53,749 nt of DNA from an uncultured Bacteroides sp. (GTDB taxonomy: Bacteria; Bacteroidota; Bacteroidia; Bacteroidales; Bacteroidaceae), in the NCBI GenBank assembly GCA_947176775.1, contig CAMWRY010000002.1, forward strand, positions 1-53,749, read 5' to 3'. Positions 1-8,196 of the stretch are shown piece by piece (within the stretch, counting starts at the first letter, position 1; each line of letters begins with the position of its first letter). The notes below the pieces were generated by a model. The model was not told the origin of the DNA and searched no databases. It saw only the letters and a list, made by a program, of their open reading frames with translations. A program made the translations under genes and the position numbers.

Positions 1-25
1 CTGATTTTGTTTATAAAAATAGAGA

Positions 26-50
26 CTGCCTAACTTTGGTTGTTAGACAG
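26..50. terminator. Hairpin, possible terminator of an upstream gene
   Basis: The arms CTGCCTAAC and GTTAGACAG pair at 8 of 9 positions around a 7-nt loop. No gene is visible to the left inside the window, so it may end a transcript that enters from outside. There is no clear T-tract after it on the plus strand, so the call is weak. Confidence 0.35.
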
Positions 51-54
51 CCCC

Positions 55-125
55 ATGATCCGGAGATGATCCGGAGCAGGTACGGAGTTGATCCGGAGAT
101 CATCCGGAGATCATCCGGAGATGGC
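55..125. repeat. 11-bp tandem array, core CCGGAG (six units)
   Basis: The word CCGGAG (once ACGGAG) starts at 60, 71, 82, 93, 104 and 115, exactly 11 bp apart, with all units in the same orientation. The typical unit is ATCCGGAGATC. The third unit reads GGTACGGAG, a word also found in the array near 50707. The array lies in the gene-free stretch 1-348; from about 130 to 348 I see only AT-rich sequence downstream of glf. No coding potential is visible. Confidence 0.85.
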
Positions 126-348
126 ATATCAAGCATGAACATGATTTCTGGAAAGATTTTAGGTATTTTGTCCTTTCGCTTTTTTTATCTGAACCAGTAA
201 CTTTATCATATATTTCTCTTCTTCTTGACTGTTGTTTGTAGCTAAAATACAATGATAAAGCTTTCTTGTGGAGTAATCATTTCTTTAATAATATTTTTTA
301 CGCTGAGAGTCGTTTGTGATATTACTGTATAAGGAATAGAAAAGTATA

Positions 349-1461
349 TCAAACCGTTGCAGAGTGCTCCCATAGCTCCAAGGCCGCAGCGATGGTGTCA
401 TCCATATCCGCATAGGTGTATTGTGCCAGTCTGCCTCCGAATAAGACGTGGCTTTGTTGCTGTGCCAATGCCTGATACTGCTGATAGACGTGGGTGTTTC
501 GCTCGTTGTTGATGGGATAGTAAGGTTCTTTCCCCGGTTCAAAAGCATCCGGATATTCGTAAGTGATAACAGTGAACGGCTGTGTGCCGTACTCAAAGTG
601 CTTATGCTCGATTAAGCGCGTATAGGGTATCTCAAGTTCGCAATAGTTGACTACAGCATTGCCCTGATAGTTGTCCGTACAGTCCAGACGTTTATGTTCG
701 AAACGCAAACTGCGGTATTCCAGGTGGCCAAAGCGGTAATCGAAGTATTCATCGATACATCCAGTGTAGACGATGCGTTCGGCTATGTTTTCCAGTTCGT
801 AGCGGTGTGCCGTGTAGTCGATGCCCGTGCGGACTTCGATATCTTCCAATAACCTGTTTATAAGCTGGTTGTAGCCTCCCACTGGTATGCCTTGATAGGG
901 GTCGTTAAAATAATTGTTGTCATAGGTGAAGCGGAAGGGGATGCGCTTGATGATGAATGCCGGCAGTTCCGTAGCAGGGCGTCCCCACTGTTTTTCCGTA
1001 TAACCTTTGATGAGGCGGTAATAGATATCCCTGCCGCAGAGCTTCAGGGCTTGTTCCTCAAGGTTGCGTGGCGTGTCGATATGAGCATATTCGCTGCATT
1101 GCTCTTTGATTTTGGCTTTGGCCTCTTCCGGACTATGTACTCCCCATAGCTGGTAGAAGGTGTTCATATTGAAGGGAAGGTTATATAGCTTGCCTTCGAA
1201 GAGGGCAAGGGGTGAATTGGTATAGCGGTTGAACTCGACCAGATTGTTCACATAGGCCCATACTTTCTGGTTGTCGGTATGGAAGATGTGGGCTCCGTAC
1301 TTGTGCACATGGATACCGTCCACGTTTTCGCAGTAGACGTTTCCGCCTGTGTGAGCACGCTTGTCTATCACTAAGCAACGTTTTCCGGCCGACCGGGCCT
1401 CGTGGGCAAATACGCTTCCGAACAGGCCGGCACCTACAATGAGATAATCGTATGGTTTCAT
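349..1461 (-). CDS. glf: UDP-galactopyranose mutase
   Basis: This FAD enzyme interconverts UDP-galactopyranose and UDP-galactofuranose in the cytoplasm, supplying the Galf donor for surface glycans. The 370-residue product has the family's usual length. It begins YDYLIVGAGLFGS, a Rossmann GxGxxG motif at residues 10-15, followed by the dinucleotide-binding acidic strand LVIDKR. The conserved HKYGAHIFHTDN segment lies near residues 53-64, and YTEKQWG further on is also typical. It is the last gene of the minus-strand glycan block, 35 bp after the probable galactofuranosyltransferase that would use its product. The start is the only ATG close to the FAD motif. No good terminator was seen after it. 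The identification is secure. Confidence 0.95.
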   Translation of the reverse strand: MKPYDYLIVGAGLFGSVFAHEARSAGKRCLVIDKRAHTGGNVYCENVDGIHVHKYGAHIFHTDNQKVWAYVNNLVEFNRYTNSPLALFEGKLYNLPFNMNTFYQLWGVHSPEEAKAKIKEQCSEYAHIDTPRNLEEQALKLCGRDIYYRLIKGYTEKQWGRPATELPAFIIKRIPFRFTYDNNYFNDPYQGIPVGGYNQLINRLLEDIEVRTGIDYTAHRYELENIAERIVYTGCIDEYFDYRFGHLEYRSLRFEHKRLDCTDNYQGNAVVNYCELEIPYTRLIEHKHFEYGTQPFTVITYEYPDAFEPGKEPYYPINNERNTHVYQQYQALAQQQSHVLFGGRLAQYTYADMDDTIAAALELWEHSATV

Positions 1462-1496
1462 GTCGTTTTTGATTTTTACGTGAGAGTTCGCTTGTC

Positions 1497-2537
1497 CTAT
1501 CGACGACGTTTTTCATTCAGGCAGGCTTCTGCCGTTTTCAAAGCTTGCTTTATGAAATGTCCTTTCGCTATTTCCTGCCCCATTCGGTGGGCGTTTTGCC
1601 GGAGGGTGGCGTATTTTTCCGGTGTAAGTGCCTGTAACTTCTCCTCCAGTTCACTTAGTGAGTCCACACAGAGGCCCACTTGGTGTGCTTCGATGAAGGG
1701 GGCCAAGGCGGCCTGCCGCCAGATGATGACCGGCAATCCGCAACGCAGATAAAGTGACGTCTTATGCGGATTGTTGTACCGGAGGTATTCCCCGAAGTTG
1801 CCGCTACAGGTGTGCACGGAGGTGCCATCCCATACCAGTCCAAAGTCGCCTTGGGCATTGGCTATAAGCTGGTCGGAGGGGACGAATCCCCTGTAGTGCA
1901 GGTGCTCTGCTCCCTTGGCGCTTTCCACTTCGAAGCCTTTTCCGTACAGATGGAACGAGTACGAGTGGATATAGTCGCCTATTTCGTAGAGGAATGTATT
2001 CTTGCGGCGGTTCAGTCCGCCTGCATAGATGATTCGGAACGGTGTCTCCGCAGGTGCCGGAAGACGGACGGGCGCAGAGGAGAGATAGTCGAAAATGCCT
2101 AATGTGCCAATGGGTGTCTGGCATCCATGCTCTTCCAGCCAGGATTTCATCGTCGGATTGTGGGCGATGATATAGTCGGCATGGCCGAGTCGTTTGATTT
2201 CCTGGGCTACGGTCAGCTTTTTGCGTCGGAAGCTGCCCAGATCGTGGATGACAACGATGATTTTGGCTTTCCGCAGGTGGGCGAGTCGGCATACGAAAGA
2301 GAAATATTTCTTCAGCGGATATTGCAGCACCAGGATGTCGGAGTCGTGTAGGCAAAAGGGAGCTTTCAGCACACTTGCGAGGGTGGCGATGAAGGCCAGT
2401 ATTTGATTCGTGAAGATCGTTTGCCTGAAGCCTACATTTCTGAATCCCATATCGGACATGATTTGTTCGATGTCTGTCTTGGCTTTATTGCCGGCATTTG
2501 CTAGTCCTTTGTAATTGCGTGATAAGTAGCAGTTCAT
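1497..2537 (-). CDS. Probable galactofuranosyltransferase (GT-B fold)
   Basis: The 346-residue product lacks a signal peptide and should act on the cytoplasmic face of the membrane. It resembles beta-1,6-galactofuranosyltransferase-type proteins of surface polysaccharide loci: an N-terminal lobe with IIVVIHDLGSFRRKK near residues 93-107 and ADYIIAHNPTMKSWL, then a sugar-nucleotide-binding lobe with RIIYAGGLNRRKN and the late segment YLRCGLPVIIWRQAALAPF. The direct neighbour is glf, which makes UDP-Galf, and this supports the donor assignment. The start codon overlaps the stop of the upstream kinase-like gene (ATGA at 2534-2537), implying coupled translation. Acceptor and linkage cannot be read from the sequence. 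A generic GT4-like transferase is the alternative. Confidence 0.75.
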   Translation of the reverse strand: MNCYLSRNYKGLANAGNKAKTDIEQIMSDMGFRNVGFRQTIFTNQILAFIATLASVLKAPFCLHDSDILVLQYPLKKYFSFVCRLAHLRKAKIIVVIHDLGSFRRKKLTVAQEIKRLGHADYIIAHNPTMKSWLEEHGCQTPIGTLGIFDYLSSAPVRLPAPAETPFRIIYAGGLNRRKNTFLYEIGDYIHSYSFHLYGKGFEVESAKGAEHLHYRGFVPSDQLIANAQGDFGLVWDGTSVHTCSGNFGEYLRYNNPHKTSLYLRCGLPVIIWRQAALAPFIEAHQVGLCVDSLSELEEKLQALTPEKYATLRQNAHRMGQEIAKGHFIKQALKTAEACLNEKRRR

Positions 2538-3274
2538 TTTTTCCCTTTCATTAACTGTTTTATTTTTTTTCGTTTCTCAAACTTGTCCAGTGCTTTCATG
2601 ACGCTGTCCACACTCTCCTGCACGTTCCATTCCCTGAGCCTGGCATATTGCTCGGTGATGTACTGCAACAGGTCCCTGCGATGTGTTACTCTTTTGAGGT
2701 TGTTTAAGCACTCTCGGGGAGGGAGCGCGGCTTTGAAGATGGAGCGGTTGGTGTCTATCACGGAGAACTGGAAATGGTCTCCGTCATCTTGGTGATACAA
2801 GATGTTGCTCAGGTTGGGGTCGCCGTGTAGGATGCCTTTGCGGTGTAGTTGTACGAAGAAGGCAGCCAGTGCGTTGGCCAACTTCTTGTCATAATTGTCA
2901 GTATTCGCCAAAGCTTGGTATACGGCAGGATAGGGACAGGAAGGTGAGATGAAATAGCAGTCACTGATAAGTCCGTACTGCTTTTCTTCGATGTAGGCAA
3001 TGCCTTCGGGAGTATCGATGTCGGCAACGAGCAACTTTTCTGCATACAGATATGCCCTCTCCGCCTTGCTCTTCTTGAAAAAGGTATAGGCTATTCGTTG
3101 GATGAGGTGAGGTCGTTTGTACCGTTTCACCATCCACTCGTTGCCACCTGTGGTAAACCGCTTGACAACGTTGCGCTTTTGGTAGACTGTCTCTCCGCTT
3201 TCACTGAATATTTCAGGGATTTGTGCGATGAAATCGCCATAAGCGCGGTATTTCGGATGGATAACAACTTTCAT
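2534..3274 (-). CDS. WaaP/Kdo-kinase-like lipopolysaccharide kinase
   Basis: This is a protein-kinase-fold enzyme of the lipopolysaccharide kinase type, predicted to phosphorylate a core sugar in the cytoplasm. Visible motifs are the beta-strand lysine in EWMVKRYKRP, the catalytic loop LHGDPNLSNIL (HxDxxxxN) and the metal-binding DTNR after VID. The track ORF starts at 3388, but the first 38 codons lie inside the upstream GT9 gene. The ATG at 3274 (MKVVIHPKYRAYGDF) gives an ATGA overlap with that gene's stop at 3271-3273, as at other joints in this operon, so I use 3274 (246 residues). A phosphorylated core fits the other phosphate-handling genes in the cluster. The substrate sugar is not known. 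Confidence 0.8.
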   Translation of the reverse strand: MKVVIHPKYRAYGDFIAQIPEIFSESGETVYQKRNVVKRFTTGGNEWMVKRYKRPHLIQRIAYTFFKKSKAERAYLYAEKLLVADIDTPEGIAYIEEKQYGLISDCYFISPSCPYPAVYQALANTDNYDKKLANALAAFFVQLHRKGILHGDPNLSNILYHQDDGDHFQFSVIDTNRSIFKAALPPRECLNNLKRVTHRRDLLQYITEQYARLREWNVQESVDSVMKALDKFEKRKKIKQLMKGKK

Positions 3275-4311
3275 GCCTTTACAATTATTTCTATTTTTTC
3301 CATAATTTCTCTGGCTGTAATCCTTGCCAGACAGGCATAATCCCCCCTCAGGCACGGCTTGTTGCCGAAGATGGAGCAGGGGCGGCAAGGGAGTCCTTCC
3401 GTCACTTGTACCGCATTTCCGTCACTCTGTCCCCATCCCATAAAACCGGCGAAAGGATGCGTAGCTCCCCAGACGGATACTACCGGAGTGGCGGTCAGCG
3501 AAGCCAGGTGCATGTTGGCGGAGTCCATAGATATCATAACATCCAAGTGGCTCATCAAAGCCAGCTCCTCGTTCAGTTTCAGCTTCCCGGCCAGCGACAG
3601 CACGTTTTCGTAGGGTTGGCTCCATTGCTCCAGTTTCTCTTTTTCGGCCTTTCCGCCTCCAAATAGGAAAATTCTCCACGTTTGGTGGGACGAAGCTTCC
3701 TCTATCAGCCGGATAACGGTGGTGTCGGGCAGCATTTTGCCCCGATGCGCCGCGAAGGGGGCGATGCCTATCCACCGTTTTCCATCGTCGACGGGGCCGG
3801 TCACGGCTTGGAACAGCGAACAGTCGCCTTTTCCCTCGCCGTAGATAGAGCGGAACATGGTCTTGACGGTATAGCCCAATTTGCCGAATACCTCTTCATA
3901 GCGGTCGAAGGAGGAGGGCAGTTGTTTCAGCTCCTTGTGTTCGGGTCTTGCCAGCGCTTTCTTCGCCTTGCGCCCCTTGTCGATGTGCGCCACTTTGGCA
4001 CCCGAGAGCAGGAAAAGCGTGCGCAGAACTTTACTGCGTAACACATCGTGCAGGTCGGCTACGGCATCGTAGTTTCCCTCCCTTTTCAACTCGCGGAACA
4101 ACCGATATAGCCCTGCCGGCCCTTTGTACCGGCTGACGTCCACTCCTCGGAAGTGCACATTGGCCGGTGCTTCGGCATACAAAGGCTGCATGAAAGGCTT
4201 GCTCAATACCGTGATGTCCATGTCAGGGTATTGCCGAGCCAGCGAGGTGACCACCGGAACGGTCATGGCCACATCGCCGAATGCTGAGAGCCGCAGAACC
4301 AAGAGCCTCAT
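3271..4311 (-). CDS. Glycosyltransferase family 9 (heptosyltransferase-like)
   Basis: The 346-residue GT-B enzyme begins LLVLRLSAFGDVAMTVPVV, the characteristic N-terminus of ADP-heptose:LPS heptosyltransferases. Later segments also fit GT9: WIGIAPFAAHRGKMLP, ISMDSANMHLASL and WGATHPFAGFMGW. It would add a heptose or related sugar to the inner core at the cytoplasmic membrane. It overlaps DUF4254 upstream (4308-4311) and the kinase downstream (3271-3274) by ATGA junctions, so the three are almost certainly one transcript. A heptosyltransferase next to a WaaP-like kinase is a common inner-core pairing. Donor specificity (heptose or another sugar) is an inference from the family. Confidence 0.88.
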   Translation of the reverse strand: MRLLVLRLSAFGDVAMTVPVVTSLARQYPDMDITVLSKPFMQPLYAEAPANVHFRGVDVSRYKGPAGLYRLFRELKREGNYDAVADLHDVLRSKVLRTLFLLSGAKVAHIDKGRKAKKALARPEHKELKQLPSSFDRYEEVFGKLGYTVKTMFRSIYGEGKGDCSLFQAVTGPVDDGKRWIGIAPFAAHRGKMLPDTTVIRLIEEASSHQTWRIFLFGGGKAEKEKLEQWSQPYENVLSLAGKLKLNEELALMSHLDVMISMDSANMHLASLTATPVVSVWGATHPFAGFMGWGQSDGNAVQVTEGLPCRPCSIFGNKPCLRGDYACLARITAREIMEKIEIIVKA

Positions 4312-4913
4312 TTCTTGCCGTAAAGGACGGGGTTCAGACTCGGGTCATTGTACATCTTCATCTGCTTGTACACTTTCATGTACTTGCTTCCGGTCTCAAT
4401 GTCGGCTATCAGTTGGTCGATGGCAGTGGACAGGTCTTTCTGTTGTTCCAGCAGGATGTTCAGCTTGGTTTCACACTGGGCGTGGTGTTCGGGAGTGGTG
4501 TCTGTGCGTTCCACCTCTTGGCGCATGTGGTAGATTTTCAGAGCCAGGATGGAAAGGCGGTCGATGGCCCATGCCGGGCTTTCGGTATTGATGGTGGCAT
4601 CCGGTTTCACTTGGATGCTTTGGTATTTGTCCAGGAAATAGCTGTCTATCAGTTCCACCAGGTCTGTACGGTCCTGATTGGATTTGTCTATTCTTCTTTT
4701 AATCTTCAGGGCCTCTTCCGGATGGATGTTCGGGTCGCGGATGATGTCTTCCAGATGCCACTGTACGGTGTCAATCCAGTTCTTTAGATACAGATAGTAT
4801 TCAATGCTTTTCAGTTCGTAAGGGTTCTGGATAGGAGTATCTACATGGTCTTCCTTGTGATAGTCGAGGATGGACTCTGTAAAGATACGGTTGCTAAGTG
4901 TTGTAAAGCTCAT
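4308..4913 (-). CDS. DUF4254 family protein
   Basis: The 201-residue, charged, mostly helical cytoplasmic protein has no signal peptide or membrane segment. It matches my memory of the DUF4254 family of Bacteroidetes, found near lipopolysaccharide genes, with segments such as KSIEYYLYLKNWIDTVQWH and a C-terminal heptad-like stretch EQQKDLSTAIDQLIADIE. Its biochemical role is unknown. Its stop overlaps the GT9 start (ATGA), so it belongs to the same translational unit. About 100 bp of AT-rich sequence separate it from the LTA-synthase-like gene upstream, where a second promoter could lie, but no clear -7 element is visible. Confidence 0.75.
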   Translation of the reverse strand: MSFTTLSNRIFTESILDYHKEDHVDTPIQNPYELKSIEYYLYLKNWIDTVQWHLEDIIRDPNIHPEEALKIKRRIDKSNQDRTDLVELIDSYFLDKYQSIQVKPDATINTESPAWAIDRLSILALKIYHMRQEVERTDTTPEHHAQCETKLNILLEQQKDLSTAIDQLIADIETGSKYMKVYKQMKMYNDPSLNPVLYGKK

Positions 4914-5015
4914 GACGTTAAAGATTAAATGATAACTATGATTAAATTACAAATTAAAGCAAACTTTCCTATATATCCAATTTATCAGATGGCTTTTTGT
5001 ACTCTTTTGGAGGAA

Positions 5016-6809
5016 CTACTGCTGCGTGGCCAGGTAGTCGAAGCGAATCATCAGGTCGGAAATGTCGTAGGCCTTTCGGGCAAATGCGGCTTCTTCCGGC
5101 GTAGTTTCTTCCCCTTCTACTTCCATCCGGGGACTGACGGCAAATCCTTTTTTATCCGGATCCAAGATGCTATGTCCCAGTCCGGTCCAGCAGTAATCGT
5201 CCAACCGGAGCAGGTTCAGCAGGGTGGGGTACATATCTATCTGCCCCATCACCTTGTCGTAGCGCATGCCTGTCGGAGAGTTTACGATGATGAAGGGGGT
5301 AAATGCCTTGTCGGATACGATGCCCTCAACGCCCGGAGCGTTGCACAACTCTTCACGGTAGGTGGCCAGTCCTTCGTGGTCGCCGGTGATGACAATCAGG
5401 GTCTCATCATATTGTGGAAGCGTTTTCAGGTATTCCACAAATTTGCCTATCGCCTTGTCTGTATAGTGTGCGGTGGTCATGTAGTCGTTCATCTTCTGCG
5501 GAATGGCTGGGGAGAAGTGAATCTCCTTCAGCTCTTCGGGCAGCTTGAAGGGGGCGTGCCCCGAGTAGGTCACCAGTTGCATGTAGACATTCTCTCCCGG
5601 TTTCCAGATTTCCCCGTCTGCTATCTTCTTGGCACATTGTGCCAGAAAGGAACCATCTCCGGTGCGTTTGTGCGTACCGAAGGCTTCGGTCAGTTCAAAG
5701 TCTTGGTAAGCGATGATGGTATCGGTCCCGAAGCTGTAGGCTATGACGCCTTGGTTCCAGGTCGATACTTTGTCGATGGTCAGCAGGTAGTTTCGCGAAT
5801 GCTTCTTCTGGTGCATAGCCTTCAGTAGAGTTCCGTAGGTATGGTCGGGGTATAGGCTGCTGTAGGTACCGCTGTTGATGGGTAGCATACCGGCGCAGAG
5901 CAGCAATTGTGCGTCGATGGAGCGTCCTCCTTTCACTTGGGTCAGCATGTGGGGAGCATACAGTGTAGTAGAGTCTTGCAACAATTTATTGAGGTAGGGA
6001 GTGATTTCCTGCCCTTCTACTTCCTGCTCCAATACCCAGCTTTCCAGTGACTCGGCCAGGATAACGATGCAATGGTTACGGGTGTCGATGTCTTCGGCCA
6101 GATGCCGATGTTCGGGTTTCTGACTCAGCCACATTTGGATTTCCTGTTCTATTTGTGGCGTAGGTTGTTGTTTTCGGTCTATCAAGTCAAAACATAAGTC
6201 TCCGAAGACGGTGTACATGGACGTGGTGCTTGAGCATAGGTAGGCCTGTTGGCGGACGTTGTTGTAGGCTTCCTTGAATCCGCCTTTGGCCAGCGTGGTG
6301 ACGGCGAACAGCAGCAGGCTGATTCCTAAGGCGCCTCCATAGCACTTGTAGGAGTTCTTTTCAGGTATACTCCTCTTGTTGAGTTGATAGAGGCAGATGC
6401 TGGCAAGGGTAGAGAGAGGGAAGAAGATATCATACCAGCGGAAAGAGTCGTAGACGCTTCCGGTGAAGTCGGCCAAATTTCCGGAGAGCCCATAGCTGTC
6501 CAGGGGGATGGCAGTGTAGTAGGTGCGAAAGTACATCAGATTGGCAATCAGTAGCATGTCCAGCAGGAACATGACGACTGCCTCGCTCTTCCAAAGCCTG
6601 AAGAGTTTGTAAGGAGCCAGGAGCATGAGAGTGGCTATCACCTTAGTTGCATAAAATTCGATGGTAGAGAATGAAGCGAAGGTAGTCGGCAGGCTCCATA
6701 AAAAGTCGAATAGCAGGAACTTGAAGAAGAGGGTAGTTCCGAACAAAAATGCCACTTTATCGGTTGCTCCTTGTCGGCTATCGAAGTAATGAAAAAGACT
6801 TCTTTTCAT
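5016..6809 (-). CDS. LTA-synthase-like membrane sulfatase-fold transferase
   Basis: The 597-residue protein has several N-terminal transmembrane helices (about residues 20-180) and an extracytoplasmic alkaline-phosphatase/sulfatase-fold domain. Metal and nucleophile motifs are LAESLESW near residue 251, GGRSIDAQ with the probable nucleophile Ser297 (Thr in classical LtaS), and the late metal ligand motif TGDHEG. Relatives transfer glycerol-phosphate or phosphoethanolamine from phospholipid to a glycan or lipid, or hydrolyse phosphoesters. It heads the minus-strand glycan block. A consensus-like -7 element (TACCTTTG on the minus strand, 6837-6844) lies 28 bp upstream. With the CDP-glycerol-type transferase encoded divergently, it suggests phosphodiester decoration of the surface glycan. 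The actual donor is unknown. Confidence 0.82.
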   Translation of the reverse strand: MKRSLFHYFDSRQGATDKVAFLFGTTLFFKFLLFDFLWSLPTTFASFSTIEFYATKVIATLMLLAPYKLFRLWKSEAVVMFLLDMLLIANLMYFRTYYTAIPLDSYGLSGNLADFTGSVYDSFRWYDIFFPLSTLASICLYQLNKRSIPEKNSYKCYGGALGISLLLFAVTTLAKGGFKEAYNNVRQQAYLCSSTTSMYTVFGDLCFDLIDRKQQPTPQIEQEIQMWLSQKPEHRHLAEDIDTRNHCIVILAESLESWVLEQEVEGQEITPYLNKLLQDSTTLYAPHMLTQVKGGRSIDAQLLLCAGMLPINSGTYSSLYPDHTYGTLLKAMHQKKHSRNYLLTIDKVSTWNQGVIAYSFGTDTIIAYQDFELTEAFGTHKRTGDGSFLAQCAKKIADGEIWKPGENVYMQLVTYSGHAPFKLPEELKEIHFSPAIPQKMNDYMTTAHYTDKAIGKFVEYLKTLPQYDETLIVITGDHEGLATYREELCNAPGVEGIVSDKAFTPFIIVNSPTGMRYDKVMGQIDMYPTLLNLLRLDDYCWTGLGHSILDPDKKGFAVSPRMEVEGEETTPEEAAFARKAYDISDLMIRFDYLATQQ

Positions 6810-6836
6810 AAAATAATTTTTTTAAGTACTGAGTTG

Positions 6837-6844
6837 CAAAGGTA
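6837..6844 (-). promoter_or_regulatory. Probable -7 element for the minus-strand glycan block
   Basis: The minus strand reads TACCTTTG, matching the Bacteroides -7 consensus TAnnTTTG, 28 bp before the ATG at 6809. No clear TTTG -33 box is present at the expected spacing. The 306-bp gap 6810-7116 separates the two divergent glycan blocks and should hold promoters for both. Confidence 0.45.
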
Positions 6845-6948
6845 GATAATTTGAGGGAGAAAAACTTTGTACGTAGCAACATTTAGGAAAAAGTTAATAA
6901 AAGTCGTTTTTTTTCTGAATAGATGCAGTATATGAAAAATTCTTGTAT

Positions 6949-6956
6949 TTACTTTG
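6949..6956 (+). promoter_or_regulatory. Possible -7 element for the plus-strand glycan block
   Basis: TTACTTTG is one base off the TAnnTTTG consensus. It would place the transcript start near 6963, just before the leader hairpin at 6964-7019. No convincing -33 box is seen. Confidence 0.32.
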
Positions 6957-6963
6957 TAGTCGA

Positions 6964-7019
6964 TTAACTTGTGTTGCTAAAACTCCAGCGCCTCTATAGA
7001 GTGGAGTATATCAAGTTAA
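6964..7019 (+). other. Leader hairpin ahead of the plus-strand glycan block
   Basis: Outer arms TTAACTTG and CAAGTTAA (8 bp) enclose inner arms ACTCCA and TGGAGT (6 bp), with a CTCTATAGAG palindrome at the tip. It lies about 100 nt before the first ATG and directly after the possible -7 element, so it could form the 5' end of the transcript. No terminator-like T-run follows it. Confidence 0.5.
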
Positions 7020-7116
7020 AGTAGAGAAAAACAGACTATTATAAACTAATTAACAGAGTTCTGCCGTTCTATTGGTGAACTGAGGTGATAGCCTAGACAG
7101 TGAAATTTTTGAATTT

Positions 7117-8181
7117 ATGAAGAAACATTATTTGTTTTTTGTTTCGGTTGCTTATTCTTATCCCATACTTCGTCCGCTTCAGGACGAAATCTGGAGTAGA
7201 GGAGATGAGGTCGCATGGTTTATAGAACCGGATTGTCCGGTTCTGTTGGAAGCGCATGAAAAGTGGATGCGTACGGTGCAGGAAGTAATGGATTATCAGC
7301 CTATAGCTGTGTTTGCGCCGGGCAATTACATCTACGACTTCTTTCCGGGAGTGAAAGTCTCCCTGTTTCACGGTTATCCTATCAATAAGCGTGGTGATGA
7401 GAAGGACGACCATTTTTCCGTGCGCGGCTGGTTTGACGTCTATTGCACGCAAGGCGAAACCAGCACCATTCCCTTCAAGGCGCTTGAGCGGAAATACGGT
7501 TTTTTCAAAGTGTACGAGACGGGATGGTGCAAGGCTGATTCGCTCATTAAAGAGCGTGCGTCCGTTCCTCGCAATATTCGTCCAGTGATACTTTACTCTA
7601 CAACATTCACTAAGAGCATTACTTCCGCTTCTCATTTGTTTGATACCATCCAAAAATTGGCTTATATGAAGGAGTGGGACTGGATTCTTTCGTTCCACCC
7701 AAAGTTCAGTGATTCGGAAGTGCTCAAGAAATACCGGGAGTTGGCAAGAAACTGCCCGAACGTCATCTTCCACGAAGGTGGAGTGGTGGATGCCGCTTTA
7801 CTGAACCGGGCCGATGTCCTACTATCGGACGCCTCTTCGATTATTGTGGAGTTTATGATGTTGGACAAGCCCGTAGTGACCTACCGCAACACCACTCCTG
7901 GCAGCCATTTGCTGAATGTCACTGAAGTAGATGCTGTGGAAGGTGCCATTGAGAAGGCTCTCCAGCGTCCGGCAGAGTTGACGGAACAGATGCGTGCCTA
8001 CGTGCATCGTCACGAAGGACATTTGGATGGCGAGTCGTCTTCACGTGTGCTTGATGCCGTGAACAATTATATTTGGTATTATCAAGGGCGTATTCGAACC
8101 AAACCGTGGAACCTGTTGCGTAAGTTTAAATTGCGCTGGCGAGTAGGTTATCCGTTGATGTCGGCTTTGGAATTGTGGTAA
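7117..8181 (+). CDS. CDP-glycerol glycerophosphotransferase-like protein
   Basis: The 354-residue protein resembles the teichoic-acid polymerase/primase (TagB/TagF) superfamily, which transfers glycerol-phosphate or a similar alditol-phosphate from a CDP-activated donor. Supporting segments are VSLFHGYPINKRGDEKD, YETGWCKADSLI, ILYSTTFTKS, WILSFHPKF and the late DVLLSDASSIIVEFMMLDKPVV, all typical of the family's GT-B C-terminal half. It has no signal peptide and should act at the inner face of the membrane. It is the first gene of the plus-strand block and is followed 15 bp later by a GT2. In a Gram-negative this implies a phosphodiester-linked substituent or linker in the LPS or capsule. The donor identity is inferred from the family only. 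Confidence 0.85.
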   Translation: MKKHYLFFVSVAYSYPILRPLQDEIWSRGDEVAWFIEPDCPVLLEAHEKWMRTVQEVMDYQPIAVFAPGNYIYDFFPGVKVSLFHGYPINKRGDEKDDHFSVRGWFDVYCTQGETSTIPFKALERKYGFFKVYETGWCKADSLIKERASVPRNIRPVILYSTTFTKSITSASHLFDTIQKLAYMKEWDWILSFHPKFSDSEVLKKYRELARNCPNVIFHEGGVVDAALLNRADVLLSDASSIIVEFMMLDKPVVTYRNTTPGSHLLNVTEVDAVEGAIEKALQRPAELTEQMRAYVHRHEGHLDGESSSRVLDAVNNYIWYYQGRIRTKPWNLLRKFKLRWRVGYPLMSALELW

Positions 8182-8196
8182 CCGGAGTGTGTGATT

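Noticed and set aside
55-125. CRISPR array
   Set aside because: Units are 11 bp without unique spacers and no cas genes are present; the same holds for the arrays at 33248 and 50649.
285-596. 103-residue minus-strand ORF at the left edge
   Set aside because: It overlaps glf in another frame and has no start context or domain.
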